Part shown: piece by piece, positions 18,513 to 26,323 of the stretch
Layout of the letters: every line of letters begins with the position of its first letter
Position numbering within the stretch: position 1 is the stretch's first letter
NCBI GenBank assembly: GCA_965231905.1
Contig: CBDDOO010000002.1
Location: 372,001-436,000, forward strand
From: G963663315 sp965231905
GTDB lineage: Bacteria; Pseudomonadota; Gammaproteobacteria; Arenicellales; Poriferihabitantaceae
Direction of reading: 5' to 3'
Length of the DNA stretch: 64,000 nt
Made by a program: the position numbers and the translations under genes
The notes under the pieces: generated by a model
What the model saw: only the letters and a program-made list of their open reading frames with translations
The model's database searches: none
Told to the model about the DNA's origin: nothing

Positions 18513-19417
18513 AAAATATCCCGGTCGGTAATGTCCAGTTTTTCCAGTTCCGCCAGAGCGTCACGAAAGTCTTCGACCGGGCCGTATCTTGGATAGTGAT
18601 GCATCTTGATATAAGGCCGGGAGTTGACCTCGATAAAAATGCAATTTTGTTCTGTATACGGAATTTCGATCCCTTTTTCAAAAATTACGTCAATGCCGAG
18701 TATATTGGCGCCGAACATTTTGACAACTTCCATGAACAGGACCTTGTTTTCCTCAGGCATAGTATCCTGATTGATGGTTTCGACCACACCACCGGGGGCC
18801 AGTGCAACCCGATGAAATATTTCAACATGCTGCCCGTCCCGGGGAATGGATGACAGGTCGAGATTCTGTTTTTGCAGATGCCGGATCGCATTGTGGTTTT
18901 TGGCGATCGGGAAAATGGTCGGGTGCAGGTTCATTTCCCTGCGAATCGCGTTCTCCTTGTCGATCAGCGCTTCTATGGTGTCCTTCCCATTGCCCGTGAC
19001 AAATGGCGGATATCGACGAATTACGGAAATCAGTCCCTGGCCTTCGGCCAGAACCCGGTAGTTGGCTCCCTTCAGGTATTGCTCTATCATCGTGGTTGGC
19101 CACCAGACCTTCGCCCGAAGAAAGGCCAGCCAGAGTTCGCGGTAATTTTGTATCGGGAAATAACTGCCGCGTGAATAGCCGCTCACATTCGGTTTGATCA
19201 CCAGAGGGAAGCCATGCCGCCGGGCGAACTGATGTGCTGTCGAAGGCCAGAAAAACACCTGGCCGCGCGCGTGCGGGATATTGTTCTTCTTGAAAACCGC
19301 CCGCCCCTGCGCTTTTGATCGACAGCCTTTTCGCACCGCCAGCGTATTGAAATTGCTGCAACCATGCATGTACCTCTCGCTGATCCATGCATAGATCAAC
19401 GCTTTCAACTTCCTCAT
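18509..19417 (-). CDS. ATP-grasp ligase, cyanophycin-synthetase-like domain
   Basis: A 302-residue protein matching the ATP-grasp part of cyanophycin and glutathione-type ligases: FPLVIKPNVSGYSRGS (ATP-binding lysine and loop), MIEQYLKGANYRVL, then RYPPFVTGNGKDTIEALID, and IFIEVNSRPYIKMHHYP (Glu and Asn metal ligands). Such enzymes join a carboxylate, activated as acylphosphate, to an amine. It lacks the other domains of true cyanophycin synthetase. ATG 19417 has GAGGG just upstream; the preceding gene ends at 19414, giving an ATGA overlap. The product of the reaction is unknown. Confidence 0.75.
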   Translation of the reverse strand: MRKLKALIYAWISERYMHGCSNFNTLAVRKGCRSKAQGRAVFKKNNIPHARGQVFFWPSTAHQFARRHGFPLVIKPNVSGYSRGSYFPIQNYRELWLAFLRAKVWWPTTMIEQYLKGANYRVLAEGQGLISVIRRYPPFVTGNGKDTIEALIDKENAIRREMNLHPTIFPIAKNHNAIRHLQKQNLDLSSIPRDGQHVEIFHRVALAPGGVVETINQDTMPEENKVLFMEVVKMFGANILGIDVIFEKGIEIPYTEQNCIFIEVNSRPYIKMHHYPRYGPVEDFRDALAELEKLDITDRDIF

Positions 19418-20250
19418 ATTTCCCTCTTTTTGAAAATGGTGAAAATGCCCTTGCGGTTGTAGAGCATGATTCGGGTATAGACCGGTTTTTCCACCAGGCT
19501 TTTGTCCCGAACCCGGGTCAACCGCGCAAGAGACATCATGGTTTGGCGAATCATTTTCCATAAATCCCGGAGTTTGTACTTATGGTCCAGCATGTGAATC
19601 GGCATCGGGGTAAACAGATTCAACTCAATCACCTGGAAGTTTCCGGCCACCAGCTGTTCCGGCGATTGGGCGCGAACGCTTAAGCGGGATATTGCAAACG
19701 AGCCAATCCGGTTCAAGTATCCGTATATGGTCTCTTTTTGTTCTTCACAGAACTGATCGGTCAAATCCTGATAGTGTGTATCCCGGTTATGGATACTGTT
19801 TATCGGGTTTGGTTCCCTGCGATTGATTGTTTCGGTAATCGAAAATACCGAAAACCGGTTCCTGTCCCGGTAATCGCGCAAACAGAATATCTCGAATTCC
19901 CGTTTGTAACTCGCTCCCTCCTGCAGCAGATAGGGCGCCTTCGACGAGGCGATTTCTTGTCGAATCAGCCGCAGTTCTTCCCGGTTATCCGCCCGATGGA
20001 TTCCTTTCGCGTTTTCACTCCATTCAGGTTTCAGGAAAACAGGGAATGAATCGGGGATCGATACGCCATCGTCATAATTCTGCATAAGCCGCCAGCGGTC
20101 AGGAATCAGTTTGTCCAGATCCATTTTTGAAAACACGCCCTTGCGCTCGTTAAACCAGGGAGAGTTCAGCTGGAAATACTTGCAGGGTTTCGTCCCGATC
20201 AGGCAGCAGTCAATCATGTAGGTTGCCACCATGACGGCGGTAATCTTCAC
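19414..20250 (-). CDS. Second ATP-grasp-like protein of the operon
   Basis: A 278-residue protein. FPVFLKPEWSENAKGIHRADNREEL (about 69-93) resembles the ATP-grasp lysine-and-glycine loop, YLLQEGASYKREFEIFCL the following hinge strand, and FQVIELNLFTPMPIHM the metal-binding end, where Glu and Asn are in the expected positions. Overall similarity is weak, so a complete active site is not certain. The start is a GTG at 20250, with an ATG at 20232 as alternative; neither has a strong ribosome binding site. First gene of the three-gene unit with the cyanophycin-like ligase and the MFS carrier, both joined by 4-base overlaps. Confidence 0.65.
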   Translation of the reverse strand: MKITAVMVATYMIDCCLIGTKPCKYFQLNSPWFNERKGVFSKMDLDKLIPDRWRLMQNYDDGVSIPDSFPVFLKPEWSENAKGIHRADNREELRLIRQEIASSKAPYLLQEGASYKREFEIFCLRDYRDRNRFSVFSITETINRREPNPINSIHNRDTHYQDLTDQFCEEQKETIYGYLNRIGSFAISRLSVRAQSPEQLVAGNFQVIELNLFTPMPIHMLDHKYKLRDLWKMIRQTMMSLARLTRVRDKSLVEKPVYTRIMLYNRKGIFTIFKKREI

Positions 20251-20302
20251 AATTGAGTACCGACGTCAATACCTGAAAATAAGAATCCGGTTTCCGCGGG
20301 TA

Positions 20303-20806
20303 TTATCTGGCCGGTTTCCCGTTTATGAAGAACATCACAATACCCAGGACCAGGATGGAAAGCGCCGCATAGAACAGAGACCCGCCATCGGGTTTGCCTT
20401 CATGCAGAACCACAATGCCAAGCGGCGTGGCCAGATGAAAGAATACCGCGCCCGCCATGACCAGCGCGGCCATGGCGCCGCCAATGCGGTGAAATTTTGC
20501 CCTGATCAGGCCTCCCTCGTTACCGATGCCGATTTTTGCAAGCAGCCAGATCAATCCGGGGAGTAGCAGCACAAGCGATGTCAACATCTCGAAACTGCCC
20601 ACGGCATAAGGGCCGATACCAGCAAACAAGGTGCCCAAACCCTGTCCCAGAATGCCTGATATCCAGTCGCCTATGGTGTCGAATATATGCCGGGTGTCGG
20701 GGTGGCCGGTAAATTTGTAGGGAATCGAGAACAGGAACACCTTGCACATCCAGATTGCCATGGCCCAGCTTGCTATTGCAATTACGTGTTTCTTCATTTC
20801 ACCCAT
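20303..20806 (-). CDS. Small integral membrane protein
   Basis: A 167-residue protein with four hydrophobic segments (about 10-30, 65-85, 108-128, 145-163) and a short cytoplasmic tail. No family is recognised with confidence; the layout is similar to DoxX-like or DUF417-like membrane proteins. Its ATG overlaps the stop of the UPF0045 gene by one base (TAATG), so they are translationally coupled. A second ATG three codons in (MKKHVIAIAS) is also possible. Confidence 0.7.
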   Translation of the reverse strand: MGEMKKHVIAIASWAMAIWMCKVFLFSIPYKFTGHPDTRHIFDTIGDWISGILGQGLGTLFAGIGPYAVGSFEMLTSLVLLLPGLIWLLAKIGIGNEGGLIRAKFHRIGGAMAALVMAGAVFFHLATPLGIVVLHEGKPDGGSLFYAALSILVLGIVMFFINGKPAR

Positions 20807-21144
20807 TATTTCATCTTGTTTATTACACTATCAATCTTGTCCTGCATCGACTGCTCGCGGTCAACCCGGGTGCCCAGGCGTATGGTCGTACTGATCCGGG
20901 GAGCGCCCATCTGGTGAACTTTTTCATGGCAACGTCTCAATGCGGCCATCACATCATCCCACTCACCTTCAACATTGGTTCCATAAGCGTGCAAGCGGGT
21001 ATCCAGGCCGGCTTCGTCAAAAATCTCCTGACAGGCCACAACATGACGGGAAACCGATACGCCGGCTCCGACCGGAATAATACAAATATCTGCCAATGCT
21101 CGCAAAACCCTATCCTCAATATTTTCATTTGATCTTCGAATCAT
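20806..21144 (-). CDS. UPF0045/MTH1187 family protein (thiamine-binding-like)
   Basis: A 112-residue protein with the family blocks ICIIPVGAGVSVSRHV, LDTRLHAYGTNVEGEWDDVMAALRRCHE and RISTTIRLGTRVDRE. Members form ferredoxin-like tetramers, and some bind thiamine or thiamine derivatives; the physiological role is not established. The N-terminal about 15 residues (MIRRSNENIEDRVLR) are not conserved in the family, so translation might start further in. It is coupled to the downstream membrane-protein gene, which could hint at a transport or sensing role (inference). Confidence 0.75.
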   Translation of the reverse strand: MIRRSNENIEDRVLRALADICIIPVGAGVSVSRHVVACQEIFDEAGLDTRLHAYGTNVEGEWDDVMAALRRCHEKVHQMGAPRISTTIRLGTRVDREQSMQDKIDSVINKMK

Positions 21145-21280
21145 CCTATCATACTACTTAACCGGGAAATCACCAATTATCAGAGTCGCAATGTCGAATC
21201 TGCGCTTTTGGAATCATGAAAGATAAGGGTGTCGGTGGTAGAATTGCTGGATGAAATAATCATCAGAGTATAAGTGGAAA

Positions 21281-21460
21281 GTGGATACTTGGGAAAAAGT
21301 GATTATCGGCATTTTCATGGTCGTGTTTCTGCTCTGGTTCCTGCCCGGGATAAAGCCCCGGCTGGAACAGGATCGGGACGCGCCCAAAGACTGGGCCGGG
21401 GCGCTGATACCGATCGGACTGGTGGCGCTTTTTGTGATTTTCCTGATTTTAGCTGTGTAG
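21281..21460 (+). CDS. Small two-span membrane protein (59 aa)
   Basis: A short open frame starting GTG and ending TAG. The translation has a hydrophobic segment at residues 7-23 (VIIGIFMVVFLLWFLPG), a charged loop (KPRLEQDRDAPKDW) and a second span at residues 41-58. Upstream AAGTGGAAA is a weak ribosome binding site, and an in-frame stop at 21257-21259 limits extension. The hydrophobic-charged-hydrophobic pattern is not what random sequence of this base composition usually gives. No family is assigned. Confidence 0.5.
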   Translation: MDTWEKVIIGIFMVVFLLWFLPGIKPRLEQDRDAPKDWAGALIPIGLVALFVIFLILAV

Positions 21461-21567
21461 CCGCTATTTTGGAGTCCCGGATTCATTTCGATAAAACACG
21501 ATAAAATGATTTGCCGATCTGTACTGATTGCTTGTAAACTCCGGGTATCGGTTAAAGTAGTGGGTTA

Positions 21568-21585
21568 ACCGGACAGGTATCCGGT
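21568..21585. promoter_or_regulatory. Palindrome upstream of the betaine-type transporter
   Basis: ACCGGA (21568-21573) and TCCGGT (21580-21585) with a 6-base centre, about 70 bases before the binding-protein gene. Candidate operator for substrate-dependent control; no regulator gene is adjacent. Confidence 0.3.
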
Positions 21586-21656
21586 ATTTCCATTACCGGC
21601 CTGGATTTTTTGAAATCATAATTATTTACCCGAATATCACAAGCTGGAGTAGAGAA

Positions 21657-22613
21657 ATGAAAAAAGCAAACAAGAAACTCGTCGGAGCGCTGATTGCCAG
21701 TGCGATGGGAGTAAGCGGTACGGCCCAGGCGGCTGATATCGTGATCGGCGTGCCGAACTGGCCTACCGTGGCCATGACTGCGGATGTCCTGAAGGTAGTC
21801 ATTGAGGACAACTTCGGGCTCGAAGTGGAATTGCAGAACGGCACCAACCCGATCATATTCGAGGCGATGGACAGTGGAGCCATGCATGTGCATCCGGAAG
21901 TCTGGATGCCCAATCAGGTCAATCTGAACAATACCTTCGTCAAGGAGAAAGGCACGGTAATCATGAATCCGAATTATGTGGGTGGTCCTCAGTCGATGTG
22001 TGTGACCGCTGCAACAGCGAAGAAAACCGGTATCAAGGCGCTGTCTGAACTGGCTGACCCGGAGATGGCCGCTAATTTCGACCGGGACGACAACGGCATG
22101 GGCGATATCTGGATTGGCGCTCCCGGTTGGGCTTCAACCAATATTGAGAAAATCCGGGCAAAAAGCTATGGCTACGATGCCACCATGGACCTTCGGGAAA
22201 TGGACGAAACCCTGGCTCTGGCTGAAGTGGATGCCGCGATCGCAAAAGACGAGAATATCGTATTTTTCTGCTATAAGCCGCATCACATGTTTACACTGTA
22301 TGATCTGGTGATTCTGGAGGAACCTGAGGCCGACGAATCGAAATGGACGCTCATTCAGCCAACCGATGACCCGGACTGGCTGGAAAAATCCAGCGCCCCC
22401 ACAGCCTGGCCAGTGGCCCAGCTGCATATTCACTATGCGGCCAGCCTGCAGGACTCTCATCCTGAGGTGGCGTCATTGCTGCATAGTGTGGCGCTGAATG
22501 GAGATGCGTTATCCGACTGGGCTTACGCGATTATTGTCGACAAGGTGGACAACGCCGAGTATGCGAAACAATGGGTGATGGATAACGCCGACCTTGTGAA
22601 TTCATGGTTGTAA
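21657..22613 (+). CDS. Glycine-betaine-type substrate-binding protein (ProX/OpuAC-like)
   Basis: A 318-residue periplasmic protein. The signal peptide is MKKANKKLVGALIASAMGVSGTAQA, probably cut after AQA. The mature part is a type II OpuAC fold with PNWPTVAMTADVLKVV, VHPEVWMPNQ and GAPGWASTNIEK; the tryptophans may supply cation-pi contacts as in betaine-binding relatives. GGAG lies 8 bases upstream of the ATG. It heads the transporter genes but is separated from the ATPase by a strong terminator. The neighbouring hydrolases suggest the ligand may be a guanidino or ureido compound, not only betaine. Confidence 0.88.
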   Translation: MKKANKKLVGALIASAMGVSGTAQAADIVIGVPNWPTVAMTADVLKVVIEDNFGLEVELQNGTNPIIFEAMDSGAMHVHPEVWMPNQVNLNNTFVKEKGTVIMNPNYVGGPQSMCVTAATAKKTGIKALSELADPEMAANFDRDDNGMGDIWIGAPGWASTNIEKIRAKSYGYDATMDLREMDETLALAEVDAAIAKDENIVFFCYKPHHMFTLYDLVILEEPEADESKWTLIQPTDDPDWLEKSSAPTAWPVAQLHIHYAASLQDSHPEVASLLHSVALNGDALSDWAYAIIVDKVDNAEYAKQWVMDNADLVNSWL

Positions 22614-22640
22614 TCAACCGCAACCGGTTATTTTGAACAG

Positions 22641-22680
22641 ACGGGCGACACATTGGCGGATGTGTCGCCCGTTTTTGTTT
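22641..22680 (+). terminator. Rho-independent terminator after the binding-protein gene
   Basis: A 13-base perfect stem, ACGGGCGACACAT (22641-22653) with ATGTGTCGCCCGT (22660-22672), 6-base loop, followed directly by TTTTGTTT. A classic intrinsic terminator. Partial read-through would give more binding protein than ATPase and permease. Confidence 0.92.
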
Positions 22681-22725
22681 CAGGACAGCAGGCCCCAATA
22701 CGGTCCAATACGGTGAGGAGACATC

Positions 22726-23790
22726 ATGGAAAACATGAATAACGTGAACAAGCAGGTCATACGTCTGGATGATGTATGGAAGATATTCGGGGACCGCGCC
22801 GATGAGGCCATGCAGGCCGTGAAGGATGAAGGGCTGTCAAAACCCGAAGTGCTGGAGAGGTACGGCTGTGTGATCGGTGTCGCAAAGTGTACGTTCGAGG
22901 TCAGTTACGGTGAGATTTTCTGTGTAATGGGACTGTCGGGGTCCGGCAAATCAACCATGGTCAGACATCTTAACCGGCTGCTCGAACCGACCTCCGGCCA
23001 GATCAATGTGCTTGGCAAGGACATGATGTCACTGAATGAAACCGAGTTGCGTAAAATGAGGGCGGCGCATATCGGTATGGTGTTTCAGCACATGGCGTTG
23101 TTTCCGCACCGTACAGTGCGCGATAACGTAGCGTTTCCGCTGCAAGTGCAGGGAGAGCCGAAGTCAAGGCGCTGGGAAGAATCCCAGCGTTGTCTCAGCA
23201 TGGTCAACCTGGATGGATATGAAGACCGCTATCCGAGGGAACTGTCAGGAGGTATGCAACAGCGCGTTGGCCTGGCCCGGGCGCTGGCTTCTGATCCGGA
23301 AGTTTTGTTGATGGACGAGCCATTTTCGGCGCTGGACCCGCTGATTCGGCGCCAGTTGCAGGAACAGTTCATGGCGTTATCGGCCGAACTCGGCAAAACA
23401 ACGGTGTTTATCACTCATGATCTGGATGAAGCCATCCGAATCGGCAACCGGATCGCGATCATGAAAGATGGCGTGATTGTCCAGATCGGAACTCCAGAAG
23501 AGATAGTGACCAATCCGATTGATGATTATGTAACCGATTTTGTCGAGGGTATTTCCACTCTGAAATTGATTTTTGCCCACACCATCATGGTGAAAATGGA
23601 TGAGTATCAATTCGAGCGGGGAGATGATTTGTCGAAGTCACCGAGAACGCCCCACGACACCGACCTGTCCGGATTGATAGATTTGTCCGCGACTACCGAC
23701 CAGCCGATTGTGATTACGGATGATGGCAGGGACGTTGGAGTGGTCAACAAAACAACACTTCTAAAAGGCATAAAAGGGGGAGACAACTGA
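22726..23790 (+). CDS. Betaine-type ABC transporter ATP-binding protein (ProV-like)
   Basis: A 354-residue ATPase. Before the nucleotide-binding fold comes the ProV-specific N-terminal helix segment (IFGDRADEAMQAVKDEGLSKPEVLERYG). Walker A GLSGSGKST is near residue 70, the signature LSGGMQQRVGLA follows, Walker B is LLMDEPFSALDP and the switch His is in FITHDLDEA. The C-terminal part is a single short CBS-like segment (PIVITDDGRDVGVV) instead of the usual pair, so ionic-strength sensing may be reduced. Its stop overlaps the permease ATG at 23790. Confidence 0.9.
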   Translation: MENMNNVNKQVIRLDDVWKIFGDRADEAMQAVKDEGLSKPEVLERYGCVIGVAKCTFEVSYGEIFCVMGLSGSGKSTMVRHLNRLLEPTSGQINVLGKDMMSLNETELRKMRAAHIGMVFQHMALFPHRTVRDNVAFPLQVQGEPKSRRWEESQRCLSMVNLDGYEDRYPRELSGGMQQRVGLARALASDPEVLLMDEPFSALDPLIRRQLQEQFMALSAELGKTTVFITHDLDEAIRIGNRIAIMKDGVIVQIGTPEEIVTNPIDDYVTDFVEGISTLKLIFAHTIMVKMDEYQFERGDDLSKSPRTPHDTDLSGLIDLSATTDQPIVITDDGRDVGVVNKTTLLKGIKGGDN

Positions 23791-25334
23791 TGAAAGAAAC
23801 CGGAATTGTGCCTGAGGCAAATACACTGGGGAGCTCGGTACGGGACTTTGTCGGAACCAGTGAATCCTATTATGAAAAGGAGTTTGACAAGATTCAGTCC
23901 GCCACGAAATTTCCGTGGAGCTGGAATACGATGGCTGCTGTGGTCGGCCCTTTCTGGGGCGCGTCGAGAGGGCTGTGGGGGTATTTCTGGACCTTCATGG
24001 TACTCGAAATCCTCGCGCTTGTGCAGATCGGTAAAGGGTTGTGGGGCCAGCTTGGGGCAGACAAACTGGCCCGGGCTGAGAAACTGACCGCAAAATATAC
24101 CGAAACACTGGCCCAGGCGGATGTCGCGAAGGCGGCGGGAGAAGCCGGGGCGGACGCCATTTATACGCGCGCTGAGAACCTGAAAAAAGTAATTGATCGT
24201 CTGGGGGAAGAAGCCGCGGCCGCCACGGCGGGAGCGTTGGGCTATCTGCTGGCTGGCATCGCGCTGTTTATTGTTTTTCGGGTGGTTCAGGGTTTTTATG
24301 CGAATATCAGATACGAGCAGCAATATCTGGTCTGGCGGGCAGAGCCGCAAACTACCCAGTCCGGGTTTCACTGGCTCTGGGCAGGGTTTGGTGGATTGCT
24401 TTGGCTGGCGATTGTTCCGCTGACCCTGTACAAGTTTACGGTCGGTAAAATAGCTCCCGCCCTGACCCCCTGGGTGGGGTTGTTTCCGGTTGAGAAAAAA
24501 CAATACTTTTCACCGATCTCCACCTGGATGGATGATGGATTCGACAATATTTCCGTTCAATTCGGGGACGTTTTCGACGGCGTGGTCGTGTCTATAAGAG
24601 CCGTGCTGGATGGCCTTGAAACGGTATTTGTCGATACTCCCTGGCCCGTTGTAATGACTGTCATACTGGTTACCGCATGGCGTCTGGCTGGTCCACGGGT
24701 TGCCATATTCTCTGCGGCCTCGCTGGCTTATCTCGGGCTGTGCGGTTTGTGGGAGACCAGCATGATCACGGTGGCGCTCCTGGGGGCAGCCGCCTGTTTA
24801 TGCCTGGTGGTCGGCATTCCTCTCGGCATCTGGTTCGGCAAGAGCCAGCGCGCCTACAACGCCGCTCTTCCGGTTCTCGATTTCATGCAGACCATGCCGG
24901 CATTCGTGTATCTGATTCCGATTATCGCTTTCTTTGGCACTGGAAAACCGCCCGGAGTGCTGGCCACCCTGATTTTTGGCATGCCGCCGGTAGTCAGGCT
25001 GACCGCTCTTGGAATGCGCGGCGTGCCGGAAAATACCAAGGAAGCCGCCATCGCATTCGGCGCCACCAAGTGGGAATTGATGAGAGACATTGAAATCCCC
25101 TTGGCGATGCCGTCCATCATGACCGGAATCAACCAGACCATATTGATGTGCCTGTCAATGGTGGTGATCGCGTCATTGATCGGCGCCAAGGGTCTCGGTC
25201 AGGATGTGCTGGTGGCGTTGCAATACGCGGCCAAGGGACAGGGCATGCTGGCGGGTCTGGCGATCCTGTTTGTCGCCATGGTGATTGACCGCATCATCCA
25301 GGGGCACTACCGCCGCTCTACCCAGGGACACTGA
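23790..25334 (+). CDS. Betaine-type ABC transporter permease (ProW-like) with N-terminal extension
   Basis: A 514-residue membrane protein; E. coli ProW has 354. The C-terminal about 270 residues are the ProW permease (MTVILVTAWRLAGPR, GIPLGIWFGKS, VLDFMQTMPAFVYLIP, and the coupling EAA region KEAAIAFGATKWELMRDIEIPLAMP). The N-terminal about 220 residues differ: a DUF2628-like stretch WNTMAAVVGPFWGASRGLWGYFW, an alanine-rich predicted coiled coil (about 92-140), another membrane span and NIRYEQQYLVWR. It pumps the ligand inward together with the ProV- and ProX-like proteins. The purpose of the extension is unknown. Confidence 0.88.
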   Translation: MKETGIVPEANTLGSSVRDFVGTSESYYEKEFDKIQSATKFPWSWNTMAAVVGPFWGASRGLWGYFWTFMVLEILALVQIGKGLWGQLGADKLARAEKLTAKYTETLAQADVAKAAGEAGADAIYTRAENLKKVIDRLGEEAAAATAGALGYLLAGIALFIVFRVVQGFYANIRYEQQYLVWRAEPQTTQSGFHWLWAGFGGLLWLAIVPLTLYKFTVGKIAPALTPWVGLFPVEKKQYFSPISTWMDDGFDNISVQFGDVFDGVVVSIRAVLDGLETVFVDTPWPVVMTVILVTAWRLAGPRVAIFSAASLAYLGLCGLWETSMITVALLGAAACLCLVVGIPLGIWFGKSQRAYNAALPVLDFMQTMPAFVYLIPIIAFFGTGKPPGVLATLIFGMPPVVRLTALGMRGVPENTKEAAIAFGATKWELMRDIEIPLAMPSIMTGINQTILMCLSMVVIASLIGAKGLGQDVLVALQYAAKGQGMLAGLAILFVAMVIDRIIQGHYRRSTQGH

Positions 25335-25410
25335 CCCTTACGATCGTCGTTCCCGCGTGAGATAATGAGTCTCATACCTATTCAACCAGAAAATACAGGA
25401 TTAGAAGAAA

Positions 25411-26307
25411 GTGACAGACAGACAGCATTCTCCGGATTATTGGGGTATCGACAATGACTATGGCGTTCTGACCGATGTGTTGCTGGGCAAGCCCGATTAT
25501 TTCAGGTGGGTCGAAGCCGGGCCGCTGATCGGGCGCACGCTCAGGAATATGCATAAAACCGGGGTCCAGTTTGATTTGGACCTGGCTCTCGAACAGCATC
25601 GGGAAATGGTGCGGATCTATGAGGAAGAAGCGGGCGTTGCCTGTCACTATCTGGATGCGGATCCGGTTTTGCACCGGAATTTTTTCGCCCGGGATTCCAG
25701 CGCCATGACCCCGTGGGGCGCGTTGATCTGTCACATGCAATTGAAATGCCGGCGCGCCGATTACGTCACCGCGATCCGGTTTTATCAGCAGAACCAGATC
25801 CCGATCTGGAATTATGCCACGGCCGGGCATTTTGAAGGCGGAGATTTCGTGATCCTCGAACCCGGCACAGTCCTGATCGGCTATGGCGGAGAGCGTTCGG
25901 AACAGGCGGGCGCCGAGCAGGTTGCCGGATTTGTTCGCGCCGAGGGCTGGGATTGTGAGGTGGCGCCGATTCCTGCGCTTTTTGTTCACATGGATGGCCT
26001 GGTGGTTCCACTGGACGAGAAACTGGTGGTGACCTGTCTGGATGCGCTGGAAGGATGGGTGATTGACTGGATGAAAAAGAAAGGCTTTGATTTTGTCGAT
26101 GTGGGTTTCAGGGAAGCCAAAGACCTGGGAGTTAATCTGGTTGCTCTCGGTAATAAAAAGGTACTGTCGATGTCGAGCAGTGTCGGGCTGAATGAGAAAT
26201 TGCGGGCGCTTGGGTTTGAGGTATTCGCTCCCGACATGTCGATGTTCACCCTCGGCGGCGGTGGAGTGCACTGCCTGTGTCAGGCGTTGCGCCGCGAACC
26301 CGTCTGA
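25411..26307 (+). CDS. Dimethylarginine dimethylaminohydrolase-like amidino hydrolase
   Basis: A 298-residue guanidino-group modifying enzyme of the pentein fold. Visible catalytic elements are FARDSSAM, GHFEGGDFVIL (Glu/Asp binding the guanidine), FVHMDGLVVPLDEKLVV (general-base His) and the terminal GGGGVHCLCQ with the nucleophilic Cys. In DDAH this set converts methylated arginine to citrulline and methylamine; related members act as amidinotransferases or arginine deiminases, so the exact substrate is open. The GTG start at 25411 has AGAAGAAA immediately before it. It lies 76 bases after the permease gene and leads into two further C-N hydrolase genes. Confidence 0.78.
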   Translation: MTDRQHSPDYWGIDNDYGVLTDVLLGKPDYFRWVEAGPLIGRTLRNMHKTGVQFDLDLALEQHREMVRIYEEEAGVACHYLDADPVLHRNFFARDSSAMTPWGALICHMQLKCRRADYVTAIRFYQQNQIPIWNYATAGHFEGGDFVILEPGTVLIGYGGERSEQAGAEQVAGFVRAEGWDCEVAPIPALFVHMDGLVVPLDEKLVVTCLDALEGWVIDWMKKKGFDFVDVGFREAKDLGVNLVALGNKKVLSMSSSVGLNEKLRALGFEVFAPDMSMFTLGGGGVHCLCQALRREPV

Positions 26308-26323
26308 TCGTAAGGATACGAAA

